This document shows, piece by piece, positions 45,875 to 58,312 of a stretch of DNA of 64,000 nucleotides. The stretch lies in the NCBI GenBank assembly GCA_020081605.1, contig JAHREC010000011.1, positions 1,116,001 through 1,180,000 of the forward strand. Reading direction: 5' to 3'. The stretch comes from Albifimbria verrucaria (taxonomy: Eukaryota > Ascomycota > Sordariomycetes > Hypocreales > Stachybotryaceae). Both the position numbers and the translations under genes were made by a program. Within the stretch, counting starts at the first letter, position 1. The number at the start of each line of letters is the position of its first letter. Under the pieces are notes generated by a model that saw only the letters and a list, made by a program, of their open reading frames with translations, ran no database searches and was not told where the DNA came from.

Positions 45875-47730
45875 GGTGAAGGAAGGGAATGCGAATTGAC
45901 TTCGGTTTAGCTTGTGCTAGGGTCGATTGACGCTGGCGATTTGGAGGCGGAGGTGGCAAGCTGTACACGAGGGTCGGTGGTCAGCGAGTGCGCGCAAGCG
46001 AAAAGAGCAGCCGGAGGGACAAACCTAGCGATGTTCTACGCTGATACTTTCGATGCGATTGTGGAAAACCGTGTTTCAGGCTTTCGCGACACAGGGCAAG
46101 TCGAAAATATCTCGAGATCCTTTCCTGTGGTGGTAGTGGTAGTGAAGTCTTTCTTCGTCCCCAAGGAAAGCAAGCGCAAAGACTTCAAGTCGCTTGCTGT
46201 TGTTCAATTATCTCTCGAAGCGGCACATGCAGAACAGAAGAGTCGCGTGCGCCCTGAAAGAAGGGGGAGGGTAAGGAATACTGCGAAGAGGGTGGTGGGA
46301 AGAAGAGGAGGAGGAGGAGAAGCGAGAGGGGAGGAAATAAATTTTATGGTTATCGATATTGGAAGTTCGGGGTGGAGAAGCGGGCGGGAGTGGATGGTGG
46401 GTGGTGCAGATGCCACCGGCTGTAAATGCACAGACCTGCCTAAGGTAGTAGTGCTGCTGCTTCTACAGCACATCGCAGTACAGCTGCAGTACAGCTGCAG
46501 TTTAGTGGGTGCCAAGCGAACCATCACGCCGGGATAAGCTAACGCTAGCAGCCAGTACCAGCGCTTTTTCGCCTCAGCCAGACACTAACATCTTTTTTTT
46601 CTTTTGCCTCCAACGTGATAGGGCCAAGGGTCTCATGTGGGCACGTCGATTCGTCTGTTGGTTTCCCCTCCAAGGATTCCGCTGCAGTAGCTCCATCGGC
46701 CTGGTCCGTTTGGCTGAGGCGCTATTCACCTGTTTTTTTGCTTCGTTGCTTTTTTGGAGGAGGGCGACTCCACTCTGCGCGTGCTGATCATGCGGTCTGG
46801 AGCGGCAAGAGGCTTCACGTGGTGAGAGAATTAGACTACGGTCAGCTTTTGGTATGGTGATGGGTGCAAGGGTTTGGGGGAGCTTGGCGGGCGTTGTAGA
46901 TGGTGGGAGGGGCTGGTCTTGGAGTTGAGGCTGAGAAAGTACCTACCCTGGACTTGGTGATGGGAGATGTCAGGCTGAATGATACGGCAATGAGGACAAA
47001 TGTTGAGTAGAAATTTAGATAAACGAGGACTTTTAGTGGATTTTATTTTAATGAAGCTGAAAAGTCATTACATTTGTTATTTTGATTTTTTTCGGAAATG
47101 ATTTGTTGTGGTTAGCACTCACAACACTTTTTATTGTAGTGTAGGTGAAGGTGGGAAACTTGAACACCACAAGTACATGCCGACGGCCAAAGCAATTACC
47201 CTCGTGAGTTGCCTTGTCATTTGAAATTCCAAGCCATTCCGAGAATTCATCTCGAGCAAATTAAAAACAATCCGACGGCATATGTATCGTTTCAATACCC
47301 TTTCCCCATTCTCTCCGGAACACACTGCTGCTACATACTATCGTTGATTTACACAGACACTCAATGCTAGCCAATGAAGCTCCCTTCTAGGAACCCGATG
47401 AAAAAATGGTCAGTGTAAGAAAATAAAGTATCTACTCCCCAAAGTAAGCACGTAATATTTTCGACCCCAAACCGATGCAAAATAAGCTGTATTTGTAAGA
47501 TCGCAGGTAAATAACCTCGTATGCGTGTGCGGCTGATGATTACTCTAACCCAACGACCTCAGCTTCGGTCAATTGAGTCACTGACCTGTAGCCATGACGA
47601 GAGCAGTAATAAATCTTTCGTAGCCACGTCTCTGAAGTTTGTGTTTCCCTCTTGTTTTCTGTTTCCCTCATGTTTACCTTATTATTGTCACCGAAGTATT
47701 TTCGCTTTGTAGACTCCAACAACACAGGCC
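45875..47730. other. Divergent promoter region
   Basis: About 1.86 kb between the divergent SLC35F-like and HET genes. Purine-rich at 46250-46340, with a duplicated GTACAGCTGCA at 46480-46500, and AT-rich from about 46.95 to 47.7 kb. No gene supported. Confidence 0.45.
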
Positions 47731-49674
47731 ATGGGCGACACGTACACGTACCAGCCTCTTCCGCCAGTCTCTGGACGCCAGCCACCAGAACCATTTACAC
47801 GACTTCTCTGCCTCTACCCGGCAACACCGGACACGAATGCAGTTCGATGCAGTCTGCATGTCGTCTCGCTGGAACCGGGCCTGAAATATGAAGCCCTCTC
47901 GTATACCTGGGGCACCGAAGATCCCACTCGCCGCCTGTGGCTCGAGACCGGCCATTCACTAGCTATTCGACCCAATTTGGAGGCGGCTCTGCTAAATCTG
48001 CGGCTTTCTACCTCTCGCTGGTTATGGGTGGATGCTATATGCATTGACCAGGGCAATATAGATGAGCGGTCGCGGCAAGTTGCGTACATGAGAGAGGTCT
48101 ACCGGCTGGCTTCCAATGTCATAGTCTGGATTGGACTTAAATTCCCGGGCATCGAGCTGGCATTTAAAGCAACTCGACAACTTGCTCAGAGCAGAGCTCG
48201 TGATGCGGCACAATGGAAAATATTTTCTGGTAACACCACTGGCCTCTCGTACTTTAAACAGGCCATTACAACCGTCTCTCCCGAAGCCATGCAGAAACTC
48301 TACGAGCTCGGCTCACGCACATACTTCACCCGCTGCTGGTGCATACAAGAAGTCGCCATGTCCCAGTCCTGCGTCCTAAAATCCGAGGAATTGGAAATCC
48401 CTTTCATGGACTTTGCCTCTCTGTTTCACGTCATCAACAAGACGAGGGAGAGCCGTCGCCTAGTCCTATATGGTACCTGTGGTGGAGCATCTGGGATAGC
48501 AAGCAGCCCAAGCCAGCCAGGGGCCTGGGCAAAGTCCCCGGCTCCTTGGGCTCGTTAATTGATGTGATGGAGGCGACGAGGCCTGTCCAAGCAACAGACA
48601 ATCGAGATAAGCTCTACGCGGTGCTGGGGCTTTGCGACGAGGGCATAAAGTTTCTACGCGGTGAAGACCTCGGGACCGAGTTTGCGTTCCGGCGTCCCAA
48701 AGTCTTGGAGCCAAATTACCGAAAAGACGTGGTACAGGTGTACGAGGATTTGACGCGGTACATGATCGGCCGGGCACCTGGCTCGCTCGAGGTTCTGGGC
48801 TGTGTGTCACATACGTCGGATCCTGCTGATAGTGAGTTTCCTTCGTGGGTGCCTAAATGGTTTGAGCCGGCGTCCTGTTCTTCGATGGGTACCAACTTTA
48901 TCGCTGGTGTGTGCCAAGGCGTATCTACCTACTGGAAGGGGCTGATCCGGAGCTGGAGGTGGAGAACCCTGGTGTTCTCTCTCGCGATGGCTTCAGGGTC
49001 GACGTCGTAGAAACTGTGTCAGACGTCATGATGCTCGATGTTTTGGACCTGGATCTTTCAATATCTGTCCTCGAGAAAGCCTGGTCATCGCTCTTCCCGT
49101 TCCCTATCGTGCCATCTTCAGGAGAAGAGTATGATACAGGCATACCACTAGAAGTTGCGTTCTGCGATGTCTTTTCTGCTCATCCACTGGGCCTCATCAC
49201 GTCCTCGGCAATGTTCGAAACCATGAACAGCGGAGACGTTAGTATTCCCAACCAAATCACACAGTCGTTCAAGTCAGCCTGGACATCTGCGGGAAGCCAG
49301 GGTCGTTCTTTCGTTGGACTTCTCAACAAAGACATGACCTCCGGATGCGCGGACAGGAGATGGAGCAGGGAGATGTCTCGAGAATGGGAACCTTTTTAAT
49401 CGGCGCCCGGCCATTTGCAAATCGCCGTCGGATGTTCAGGACGAAGCAAGGGATTCTAGGACTGGGGCCCCAGGTAATGAAACCAGGGGATGAAGTAGTG
49501 GTGCTGTTTGGCGGATTGCTACCATTTGTGGTGCGACCGAAAGGAAGCCACTATGTCTTCCTCGGAGAGAGCCATATCCATGAGAATAATGTGATGGACG
49601 GTGTGTATACGGAACAGGTTCTGCATAAGCGGAATCTCACGGTTCCGGAAAGGATGACGTTCCACCTCAGGTAA
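47731..49674 (+). CDS. Heterokaryon incompatibility (HET) domain protein
   Basis: 648 corrected residues, no intron. The HET domain spans about residues 50-210: YEALSYTWG, then LEAALLNLR, WLWVDAICIDQGNIDERSRQV and MREVYRLASNVIVWIG, all hallmarks of the family. RCWCIQEV follows at the end of the domain. The C-terminal half contains DNRDKLYAVLGLC and ends with the usual RMFRTKQGILGLGP..GDEVVVLFGGLLPFVVRP..YVFLGESHIH block. HET proteins trigger cell death after fusion of unlike individuals; which partner or allele is involved cannot be said. Three one-base losses split it (48465-48466, 48881-48882, 49343-49344), and restoring them rejoins the three frames into one. As HET genes are often under diversifying or inactivating selection, real disruption is possible but the pattern matches the rest of the window. 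Confidence 0.85.
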
Positions 49675-50505
49675 GACACTATATGGTTGGCGAATAGGCA
49701 TGGCTTAGACAACCTCATGCCCCTATTAAAATAGTTTTCGCCACTGGCTCCCAAGTGTTCCTAGTGTAAGATAATATAGTCGGGACTGACCTGGTAACAG
49801 CCGAGATTATGACTAGCCAGTTAGTGGTCTGACATTCATGGCCTCCAGTTGTAAACCCAGAAATTGCCATTCGGCCCAGATCAAAGTAGCAGTGGCCGAA
49901 GCACTAACACGCGATGTACAGGCTTGGCAGGGCGATCCATGTCGTGAGTGGATCTGGGGATTCAACACCGGCGCAGGGTTGTGAAGGTGCATCGCATCTA
50001 TTTTGGATGAAGAATTTCAATTACTGACTCGTACATGGACAGAGTCACGTCAACTCATTTGAAAAATTGAAACGTTCGCTGAGTCGTACTTTTGCTCTAC
50101 GATGCAGATTATGTACTCTATATGTATGTATGTATGTATGTATTTAGTGTGGTTTCATCACTTACTGACTTGGAGGATTAATGTTACTATATTGCTGGGG
50201 TCTCATTCCTTGTGGGTCGTTGAGGACATGCATAGCCCAATGGAAGCAGAATGGTAGGCTGTGAAATTGCCTGGCCTGTGCGAACCGAGCTTCTTTGTGT
50301 GCGTCTAGAGTCAATTAGTGAAAGGGGTTTCTATTTGGGGACGCGATCAATAGCATCCTGGATCGAGTTCTGCCTATATATTTCAGGCAGCGCCGTTGCA
50401 GCTCTGCCCTTCGAGAATTCCATCTACCTAACCAGCAACGCATAGGAAACTTGTCTTCATCTCGTCGATACATCTTCGTTAGTTTATCAACACACGAAAG
50501 TCACA
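49675..50505. other. Intergenic, with a TATG microsatellite
   Basis: About 830 bases. A (TATG)n run of five to six units lies at 50119-50143. The last ~130 bases are the promoter of the GPI protein at 50506. Confidence 0.5.
50375..50381 (+). promoter_or_regulatory. TATA box for the four-Cys GPI protein gene
   Basis: TATATAT about 125 bases upstream of the start codon at 50506. It is assigned from sequence and spacing only. Confidence 0.4.
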
Positions 50506-51274
50506 ATGCACAACCCTGCCTATATCGCCGCGGTGCTCGCAGCCGCCAAGCTGGCCTCTGCCAACGTTCTCGATGGCCGCGCAAACATCACTCCCAGCCC
50601 TGTCACTGATGACGAGCCTCAAAGCACCGGATCCGGGAGCTTCTCTCTGGATCCTGAGCAAGCCTGTGTCGAGAGCGTTGTTTCGATAATTCTTCCCGAG
50701 AGTCTTACAACGGTCGTAGACCAGCCATGGGCTGATGACCTCGTCAAGTGCACCGTCACCGCCCCTGCCGGCTCCTCCAACGTTATCTCCACCTTCATGT
50801 CCCAGATGACTGAGTGGGCCGAATCGGTCAAGGACGTGGCCGTCACGCAGACCGACTGTGGTGTGGACAACTTTGTGCTCTCATACCCCAGCCTTGCCCG
50901 TCAGGCTATGTCTTCGTCTTCGAGGGCGGAGAATTCGATGGTGGCTCAAACTCTTATGGACCCATTCCTTTCCCTTCAGGCAACATCACCGTCGGCGCCG
51001 AGTACACCGACGCTAAGCCTACCGGTGGTTCGGGTGCCAGCGGATCTATCAAGCCTACACCGTCCACCGGTCCGGACCCTGGCCAGACCCTAAGCCCACC
51101 CCCAGCGGCAGTTCCGGCTCCAACAACGAGGGCGGAGAGGGCAACGGCAACGGCAACGAGGATGGAAAGGGCAACGGCGATGATCCCAAGGGCGGTGCTG
51201 CCACTCGTGTTGGTGGCATGGTCGGTGCCACTGTCGCCCTGGCCGGCGTCCTCGCTGCTGTTCTCGCGCTCTAA
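50506..51274 (+). CDS. Four-Cys secreted GPI-anchored protein, paralogue of the 24.7 kb gene
   Basis: 256 corrected residues. Signal peptide MHNPAYIAAVLAAAKLASA; a four-Cys domain with QAC..SVVSIILPES, VKCTVTAP, FMSQMTEWA, TDCGVDNFVLS and CPSGYVFVFEGG; a Gly/Ser/Asn/Pro-rich stalk (PTPSGSSGSNNEGG..); and a hydrophobic tail (GGMVGATVALAGVLAAVLAL) as a GPI signal. The cysteine pattern and the TEWA block match the protein at 24689-25225. Two one-base losses hide this structure: 50894-50895 (T run) cuts the domain before the last Cys, and 51088-51090 (C run) hides the stalk and anchor. With both restored the stop is TAA at 51272-51274. The function is unknown; placement at the cell surface is inferred from the anchor. 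Confidence 0.75.
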
Positions 51275-52700
51275 ACTGCTGCTATTTGAATGGCGTTGAG
51301 AAGACTCTGTCTGAAACAAAGCATCCGCAGTTGACAATATCAAGGTCGACTATTGTATAAGTTTGGTATAGCATATAAAGTCCTGGGAACAGGCAAATGA
51401 AATCATGGCGCTGGGCACATACACATAAGCTGGGATCATTAAAATGCTTAGAAATAATGAATATGATAATACGGAGTACCTCCTACCTGCACCATCCTGT
51501 CGCGTGATCTCGTTCTAGCCAGGCTGTTATCTGTCCAGATCCTTGTATGGCATTGTTCTCGACAAACTGTTATCTGTTCAAATGCTTGCATGACTTATCA
51601 GGCATTCTAGACGCTGCTAGACTGTCCCACACAACCTTAATTAGAGATCCGGGCGCAGGCGGTTTCGACGCTTGGTTTCAGCCTCATATGCCAGGGAGCA
51701 CGAGACTGTGATGACTGCGGCTGAGGCGTGTCGGGGTGGAGAAGGGTTCCGCCTTGTGAGCAGGGCGCACAGGATCCTGTTTGGCCGACTTAGACGAGGA
51801 GGCGAGAGAGGATTTGACTGGTCGGACCACGGACCGGATGAATGGTCGCATGCTGCTGACTTTAAGTACGCGTTTGCAGTCATACATATGGCAGTGTGAA
51901 TCACAGGTTCCCTTTGCTCTTTGCTACGTCAATGGTTCCTGCAGGCAACGCCATTCTTTTTTCCACTTTGCAAATCCCGGACAAGGGGACTGCATTTCTC
52001 GGCTCAGGCCCCGGACACCCGCCCTGCTTGCCCGCTGCCAAAGTGCACATCTGCAATGTAACAGAGCGGCTGCAGCGGCTCCGCCGTATTGGGACGAGAC
52101 GCTGCACTGCGGTGGCTGCCCAAGAGCCGCCGCGCATCTGCAGGGCCGCTCCATGTAAGATCGTGCGGCTGATGGTCCGGACCGGGCGCATGTGGGTATG
52201 CGGTTTCCTTACCAAGGAGTTATGCTCATTCTATCGAGGAAAACGTGGTGTCTCTATTGCTTTCTTGCCTGCTTCCAATATCGATACAGTGTTCCTTTCT
52301 ACCTCTTACAACATGGCTCCTCCGTCTCCCTCCCTGTCTCCCTCTCCTGCGCCTTTTACAGCTTATCGTACAATCAGCTCATTTCGTCGTGTAAGCAACC
52401 CAGTATGCGCTGGATGTCATGATAACTCCGTAACCTATCCCTCCTCGTGTATAATCCCGTGTGCCTTCAATTCTTGATATGCGCCCGCTGTTGGAGCCAG
52501 TTGCATGGTGGGGGTTGGAAACCCTCATCTTTAGGGGTTTGGACTGGAACATTTCCACCGTGTTGTAAGTTGTAGCCGTAGCCTTCTGTAGTTGATCTCG
52601 AGTTTTTGTCTTGGATGTCGCATCGGATCCAACGAAAAGCCCGAACTTTGACAGGCGCTGTGGCATGACACGATAAGCCCACCCCTCGACGGCCTGAAGC
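51275..52700. other. Gap with no recognisable gene
   Basis: About 1.4 kb. A 193-codon frame at 51896-52477 lacks a convincing start, motif or sensible composition, and I do not call it. CGGAGTAC occurs at 51472. Confidence 0.45.
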
Positions 52701-53142
52701 TTATTGCTTAGGGCGCCTGTCTGACATGGCAGCACGAATGTTCTTGACGATCATGGCATCCGTGGCCGAAGATGACCCCGAAGAATAGCGGGAGTCTGTC
52801 AAACGTCAAGAGTCAGCAACCAATTTCATGATGGCAAATAGGTATGTAGTTTGTAAAGAGCGGGCGTCACTTACATCCGCCTCCTGCAGGCCTGTTGGTG
52901 GAAGGAGAGGTGTCAGTCCGCTCCTCTCGATCGCGCAGGGCTGCCATTTCTTGCGCGAGGATCTGCGCGTATTCCTCCTCGGACTTGCCAGAGGCGGGAC
53001 CAGCTGTGAGACTGTTAGCTTTGTCTCAGACGGGTGGTGGCATTGTCGCGGCAGCAGAGCCTGAAAAAGACGATGGTGTAGAGAATAGAAGCGCTTCAAA
53101 ACTCCGAAGTCAGGGTAACTTACAGCTTGAAGTGGAAGGCAT
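52701..53142 (-). CDS. 80-residue three-exon protein of unknown function
   Basis: Exons 53142-53124 (19 nt), 53003-52875 (129 nt) and 52795-52701 (95 nt); introns of 120 and 79 nt, with gtaagt donors and cacag/gacag acceptors. The splices give a clean frame: MPSTSSSGPASGKSEEEYAQ, then ILAQEMAALRDREER, a Pro/Thr/Gly linker, SRYSSGSSSATDAM and IVKNIRAAMSDRRPKQ, then TAA. The protein is hydrophilic, without signal peptide or membrane segment; the SEEEYAQILAQEMAALRDREER stretch is strongly helical and charged. It is easy to miss because no exon exceeds 43 codons. I do not recognise a family. Evidence is the agreement of three exons, good splice sites and protein-like composition, with no frame repair needed. 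Confidence 0.6.
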
Positions 53143-55331
53143 GTTGCGGGTTCGAGAGAGGAGAGTAGCTGTAGTTTAGTCTGGCAAAGTTCACGATGGC
53201 GCTGAAAAACTGGTGAAGATGACACGTAATTGTGACGAGCGGTTTCAACGATGTAAGTCGAAGCTGTGCTTGAGCAATGTCGTTGAAGGAATGGTGAGGA
53301 ACGAAACGAACGGGAAACCATCAGAGACAGTTGCAAATATATAGTCATTGTATGCTTGAACCGTCTTATACAGAGCTCACGGCGGCCGGAAGAAGTTCTT
53401 AGCAACCGGTCAATGGATCATGTATCGGCGGACTTCGTATCTCTCGTAGCGGCACGCTTCCCGACCCCGTGCCAGGACCCTGGGACTTGTGAGCCTAACA
53501 GAAACAGCAGAGCGGATCAGCAGGCGCCGTTAGTGCAGTGATGGCGCAAACACTCCATGCATGCCGCATGGGGCAATACCAGTGCAGGGAGGGGAAGGGA
53601 GGGGGTGCGTGTGTGTGCCACCTCGCTCTGCCGGTTCGTTATGGCTAGCGGGTTATTATGGTAAGGCTGAAAGCGATGTACGACGGCGGCAACGCAATCT
53701 GCTGTCTGATGGCTTTGGGGGACAGGCTGTCTTGAGAACTGCTCGTTTTCCTAATCGGGATGTTTACTTGTTCTGGGTTGGATTGGCAAATTGGGGAATT
53801 AAGCTTATACCCAGTCAAGACGAGACGAAAACGAGACGAGACGGACCCAGGCCAGGCAGTTTACAACTAAAGTCCCGTAATAATCATGACGTTTTTTTGG
53901 TCTTGTGCTCGAGAGGGCATCTCGTCCTGCTGACCGTATGAGGCATGCTCCACGACCAGTTGAGCGGATTGGGGTGCTACAATTCGCCAAACTCGGCGAT
54001 CATCTTTAATGAGACGAGGCGTATTGGCAGTGAAAAGTCGCCAACGGCCCCCAAAGCGTGGGTGGGAAGAGCTTCTAGAATACTAGTCATAGTCATAAGC
54101 GTTCAAGGGTGGGCTCAGCTTTAGCTTATACCGGTGCCTGGAGTCATCGTTCGGCCGAGTTGACGCGGCGGGTCGTCACGCTGATGACAAGTTGTGCGGC
54201 AGGTAATCTCCCGAAAAGAGACCAGGTCTGCGTCAAGCGAGACGGGAAGTTCGGGACAAGGCAACGAGTTAATTTTTTGAAGAAAAGACATGGCATGTGT
54301 TGCGAGATTGGACATGTCGCGATGCGTGACCGTCCATACCCTGGCCGTCGGTCTGGGTTGGGGTTTGGAGACCGAGGTTGATTTTGGGGGTGCATGAGGG
54401 ACCTGCATCAAGATTGGGGGCCACCAGAGATATGAGACGAAGGATCTTGCATGAAAGACAGAAAGCAGAAATGAAGTCATCGCGGCGAGGAGCTGATTGG
54501 GACATGCTGGATCTCATTTCCCGATGCTGTGGTTCCAAGGCTGACCGGAGACCGGCCCCCATGGAGCAGCGCCTTGGCTTGGCCCTAAGCAAATTGGCTT
54601 GTGGCTGGACGCCCTACCCTGTGGCACCCTGTGGCACCCTGTGGCTGTTGCTGTTACAGGTGGGTGGTTTGATCGTGACTGGAGAGGGTCAGCACATGCT
54701 AAATTGGGGAGCGAATGGCAACAGCTGCAGCTACGGTACTTGCGTCTGTGCTGTGCGGTGCTGTGCTGTGCTGCACTGCGCTCTAGAAGTGGAGATTGGG
54801 ATTGGGGACAGAGAGCCAGACAGAGACATAAACAGAAACAGAGATACAAACAGAGTCAGAGACAGAAACAGAGTCAGAGGTGGACAGGCACCGGTGGATG
54901 ACGCAGGTACCGGTACGGGCGCACCTCTATGACTCCAACATCAGCACCGTACATGCCGGAGTGCACCAGCGCTGCCAACCGGGGAGCAGAAGCAAAGGTA
55001 CGCAAGGTACGCAAGGTACGGAAAGCCACCAGCCACTGCCGGCAGCCTAATCAGGTACCAGCAACGGCCCCACTTCCGTGACCCTAGCTGTACCTGTACC
55101 TGTACATGTCCCCGCATGCGCTTCTGCTGGGCTCCGTACTGCGCTACCTAGTATGTACCCTGTACCGTCCCTGCGCTGTGCTGTAACACTGATGTCAGCT
55201 GCTACCTCACCCCCGGTCACAAGCTACCCGTAGGTACAGCGTGCATGTGCCTTACACCATCCAGGTCCCCTCGACGGCCTGCGTCCATTCCTCCTCCTTC
55301 AACATCATCACCACCACCACCGCCGCCCGTC
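53143..55331. other. Gene-poor interval with simple repeats
   Basis: About 2.2 kb upstream of the metallophosphatase. It holds a CCCTGTGGCA triplication (54617-54645), CAGAGACA/AAACAGAGA-type repeats (54815-54880), a triplicated GGTACGCAA (54996-55020), and C-rich leader sequence before 55332. No gene supported. Confidence 0.45.
54617..54645. repeat. CCCTGTGGCA tandem repeat
   Basis: Three head-to-tail copies of a 10-nt unit, the last one incomplete. Confidence 0.8.
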
Positions 55332-57229
55332 ATGATCCTCCGAAGCACCCTCGCCGGGGCCTCCGTTGTCGCCCTCGTCCATGCCGCGCAGCCGGGTGCC
55401 GTGGAGCCCATCCCCGCCCCCATGAGGGACCTGGTCTGGGGCAAGCTCAACTTCCTCCACACCACCGACACCCATGGCTGGCTGGGCGGACATCTCCAAG
55501 AGTAAGCATCTCGATGTTTTTCGCCTCGCGCTGACTCGCTGCCCGTAATGTACTTTGGCATGGGCTGACACGGAGCTTCTTTCCAGAGCCCAATACTCGG
55601 CTGACTGGGGCGATTACATCTCCTTCTCCGACCACCTGCGCAACGAGGCCGACGACAAGGGCGTCGACCTGCTCCTCGTCGACACGGGCGATCGCGTCGA
55701 GGGCAACGGCCTGTACGACGCATCTAGCCCCAAGGGCCTCTTCCAGTACGACATCTACGCTGAGCAGAAGGTGGATCTGCTCTGTACCGGCAACCACGAG
55801 CTTTACAAGGCCTACTCGGCCGACCGCGAGCACAACACCACTGTTCCCAATTTCAAGGACAACTACATTGCCTCCAACCTTGACTACATTGATCCCAAGT
55901 CGGGGATCGTGTCCCCCAGGCCCAGAGATACCGGAGGTTCAAGACCAAGAACCAGGGCATTGATATTGTTGCTTTTGGCTTCCTCTTCGACTTTACCGGC
56001 AACGCCAACAACACCATTGTCCAGAAAGTCGAGGATACGGTCAAGGAGAAATGGTTCCAAGATGCCATCCATCTCAAGCCCGATGTTTTCGTTGTAATCG
56101 GTCATGTAGGCCTTCGCATGGATGAGTTCAAGACCATCTTCACGGCCATGCGCAAGGAGGACTGGAACACCCCATCGTCTTCTTCGGCGGCCACGCTCAT
56201 GTGCGCGATGCCCTCAGCTATGGCTCCCGGTCCTTCTCCCTTGCCTCCGGACGATACATGGAGACCATTGGCTGGCTGTCTATGGACGGCTTCAAGGGTG
56301 GCTCCAAGGAAGTGTCTGCGGACGCTTCTCTGTCCTTTAACCGAAGATACATCGATAACAACCTCTATGGCATGTACTACCACACCGGTCGCAATGAGAC
56401 AACTTTCCCAACCAAGAAAGGAAAGCGTGTGAGCGAGTCAATTGCCCGTGCTCGCAAGGCACTCAACCTCGACTACGCCTACGGGTGCGCGCCTCGAGAC
56501 CTGTGGATGAGCAGGGCCAAGTTCCCAAGCAACGAGAGCATCTACTCGTGGATCCAAGAGGAGCTGCTCCCTGGTATCGTTGTCAACGAGAAGCGCAAGG
56601 ATAAGGCTCGACTTGCCATCGTGAACACGGGCGGAATTCGCTTCGATATTTTCGCGGGTAAGTTCACCCTGGACTCGACCTTTATTGTCAGCCCTTCACC
56701 AGCAACTTCAAGTATGTGCCTGATGTGCCATACAACGTGGCCTCCAAGGTCATTGATATCCTCAACACCGGTAGCCATATTTTGAGCGAAGGTGTTGACA
56801 CCAGGTTCCTCACCATTCCTGAACAAATGTTCACCGCAGAGGTGTCTGAAGAAGACGAGAAAAGTGAAGAAGAGCGTCGTCTAGAATTGCGAAGCATTCA
56901 AGAGCCTCTTGGTAAGACCGAGAAACAGGACCTCATTTACGGCTATACCACTAAAGATGATATTGGCACGGACGGCGATGATACGGTCCACGAGCCCCTC
57001 CAGTTCTACAAGGTGCCTAATTGCGTCCAGTCCGAAATCGGCTTCCCGAAAGGGTGACCCCGAGACGGTGGACCTGGTGTTCATCGACTTCATCCAGCCC
57101 TGGGTGATGCCCGCGCTCAAGTTTAGCGGCGGCGACTTCACCGACGACGACGTGCAGGATTACATGGAGGGCACGTTCACATACAACATGGCCGAATGGA
57201 TTAGCAAGAACTGGCAAGGCGACTGCTAG
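55332..57229 (+). CDS. Secreted metallophosphatase / 5'-nucleotidase-like protein (yeast YHR202W type)
   Basis: Exons 55332-55501 and 55587-57229 (85-nt intron); 605 corrected residues. Signal peptide [18 protein letters not shown]. The calcineurin-like phosphoesterase motifs follow in order: [16 protein letters not shown] (DxH), [15 protein letters not shown] (GDxxE-like), [10 protein letters not shown] (GNHE), VVIGHVG, and [11 protein letters not shown] (GGHxH). The C-terminal 5'-nucleotidase-like domain has [17 protein letters not shown], and the end is ..[14 protein letters not shown]. The domain order and HTTDTHGWL resemble the uncharacterised yeast protein YHR202W. Expected to hydrolyse phosphate esters outside the cytosol; the substrate is unknown. 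Five one-base losses are inferred: 55902-55905, 56170-56173, 56692-56694, and two close together at 57045-57047 and 57052-57054, which together give [15 protein letters not shown]. With these the model divides by three. Confidence 0.85.
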
Positions 57230-58312
57230 ATTATGTATGAACGACGGAAACTAGAACATGACATTGGGATCGGCGCTTATTTTTGGAATTCCTCATCGAT
57301 AGTCTTATGTATAGGCAACACCACAGTATGATACAGATTGATTGGTCTTTGGGTTTGAGGCTCGGAGATGAACAGTGGGTGTGTATGCATCGGTGATTGC
57401 CCGCTAATGTAGCATCAGTATTGGTGCCGAGGCAATATGCCAAGGAGGGTGGAGAAGTCATTGATTGAACTGCAGAGATACGGAGTACAGCAACTTGATG
57501 CATATATATAGTGGAGTTGAAGCAACTCTCACATAAACAAAGATTGACAACCTACAAACTAGGGTTCATTCCATACAATTCTACTATACTCAAATCTTCT
57601 ACAGAGTTTCGTAACCATTGTTCAACAACAATCCCAGTGACAATCACACAGATCCAAATCTCCATTATTGCGGGCCTAGTGCTTCTCTCCATGACCTGTC
57701 AGGGCCCTGATGTCCTGCATCCAGGCGAGCTGCAGCCCTGCGGGTCCCAATTTGACCGCTGCCAGCGATCAGTTCTGTTTCTCCCATGTAGTTATTTGGA
57801 GTCTTGCCTTTGCGACGACTCAACAAGCAGCCTGTCAACCCAAGTCGAACAGTAACCAGCGATGCCTAACCAACGCACTAAAGGATCCTCGGGCTACGTT
57901 CGGTGCAGACTAACCCGGAAAGGCACGCCAGGACAATAAGTTAATGACTGAGCTGAGAGCTGAGTCGATGACAAGCGCAATCTTGGGAGTGGAGCGGGCG
58001 TCAGAAGGGCCCTTTGACAGCCATGCCAGGCTAGACCTAGCTTAGGCCCGGCCCGGGGAGGCCCTCCTTGGGAGAGATGGGCTGGGAAATTCCTTGATTG
58101 AGAAAAGGACAAGCGAGGATGTGGTTGCGAGAGGAAATCTCTGCTGAGGTGGGCGTTGCGTTGCTGAGATATCGGTTGCGAGCATCTTTCTTTCTGATCT
58201 TTAAGAGTGTTTCATCAAAGCAGCGAAGCGTTGAATTGACCATTGTCCAAGCCAAGACCGACTCAAAGAACTACCGTCAAGGTCCCGGGTAGTGGCCTCG
58301 GCTTATCACACC
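57230..58312. other. Gap with no recognisable gene
   Basis: About 1.1 kb. CGGAGTAC occurs at 57481, followed by a TATATATA at about 57503. Cys-rich short frames at 57660-57900 resemble a small secreted protein, but no start, signal peptide and Cys spacing agree, so none is called. Confidence 0.45.

Noticed and set aside
44825..45910. 361-codon plus-strand frame rich in Asp, Glu and Gly
   Set aside because: Antisense shadow of the SLC35F-like gene, produced by its C/G-ending codon use.
51896..52477. 193-codon plus-strand frame
   Set aside because: Cys/Arg-rich random-looking composition, no domain, no conserved features, and no promoter context.
53032..53060. Extra small exon inside the first intron of the 80-residue gene
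   Set aside because: It would leave a 28-nt intron, too short for fungi, and break the frame; skipping it gives a clean 120-nt intron.
57657..57903. Possible small Cys-rich secreted protein
   Set aside because: Hydrophobic and Cys-rich pieces lie in different frames, and no single frame or splice joins them sensibly.
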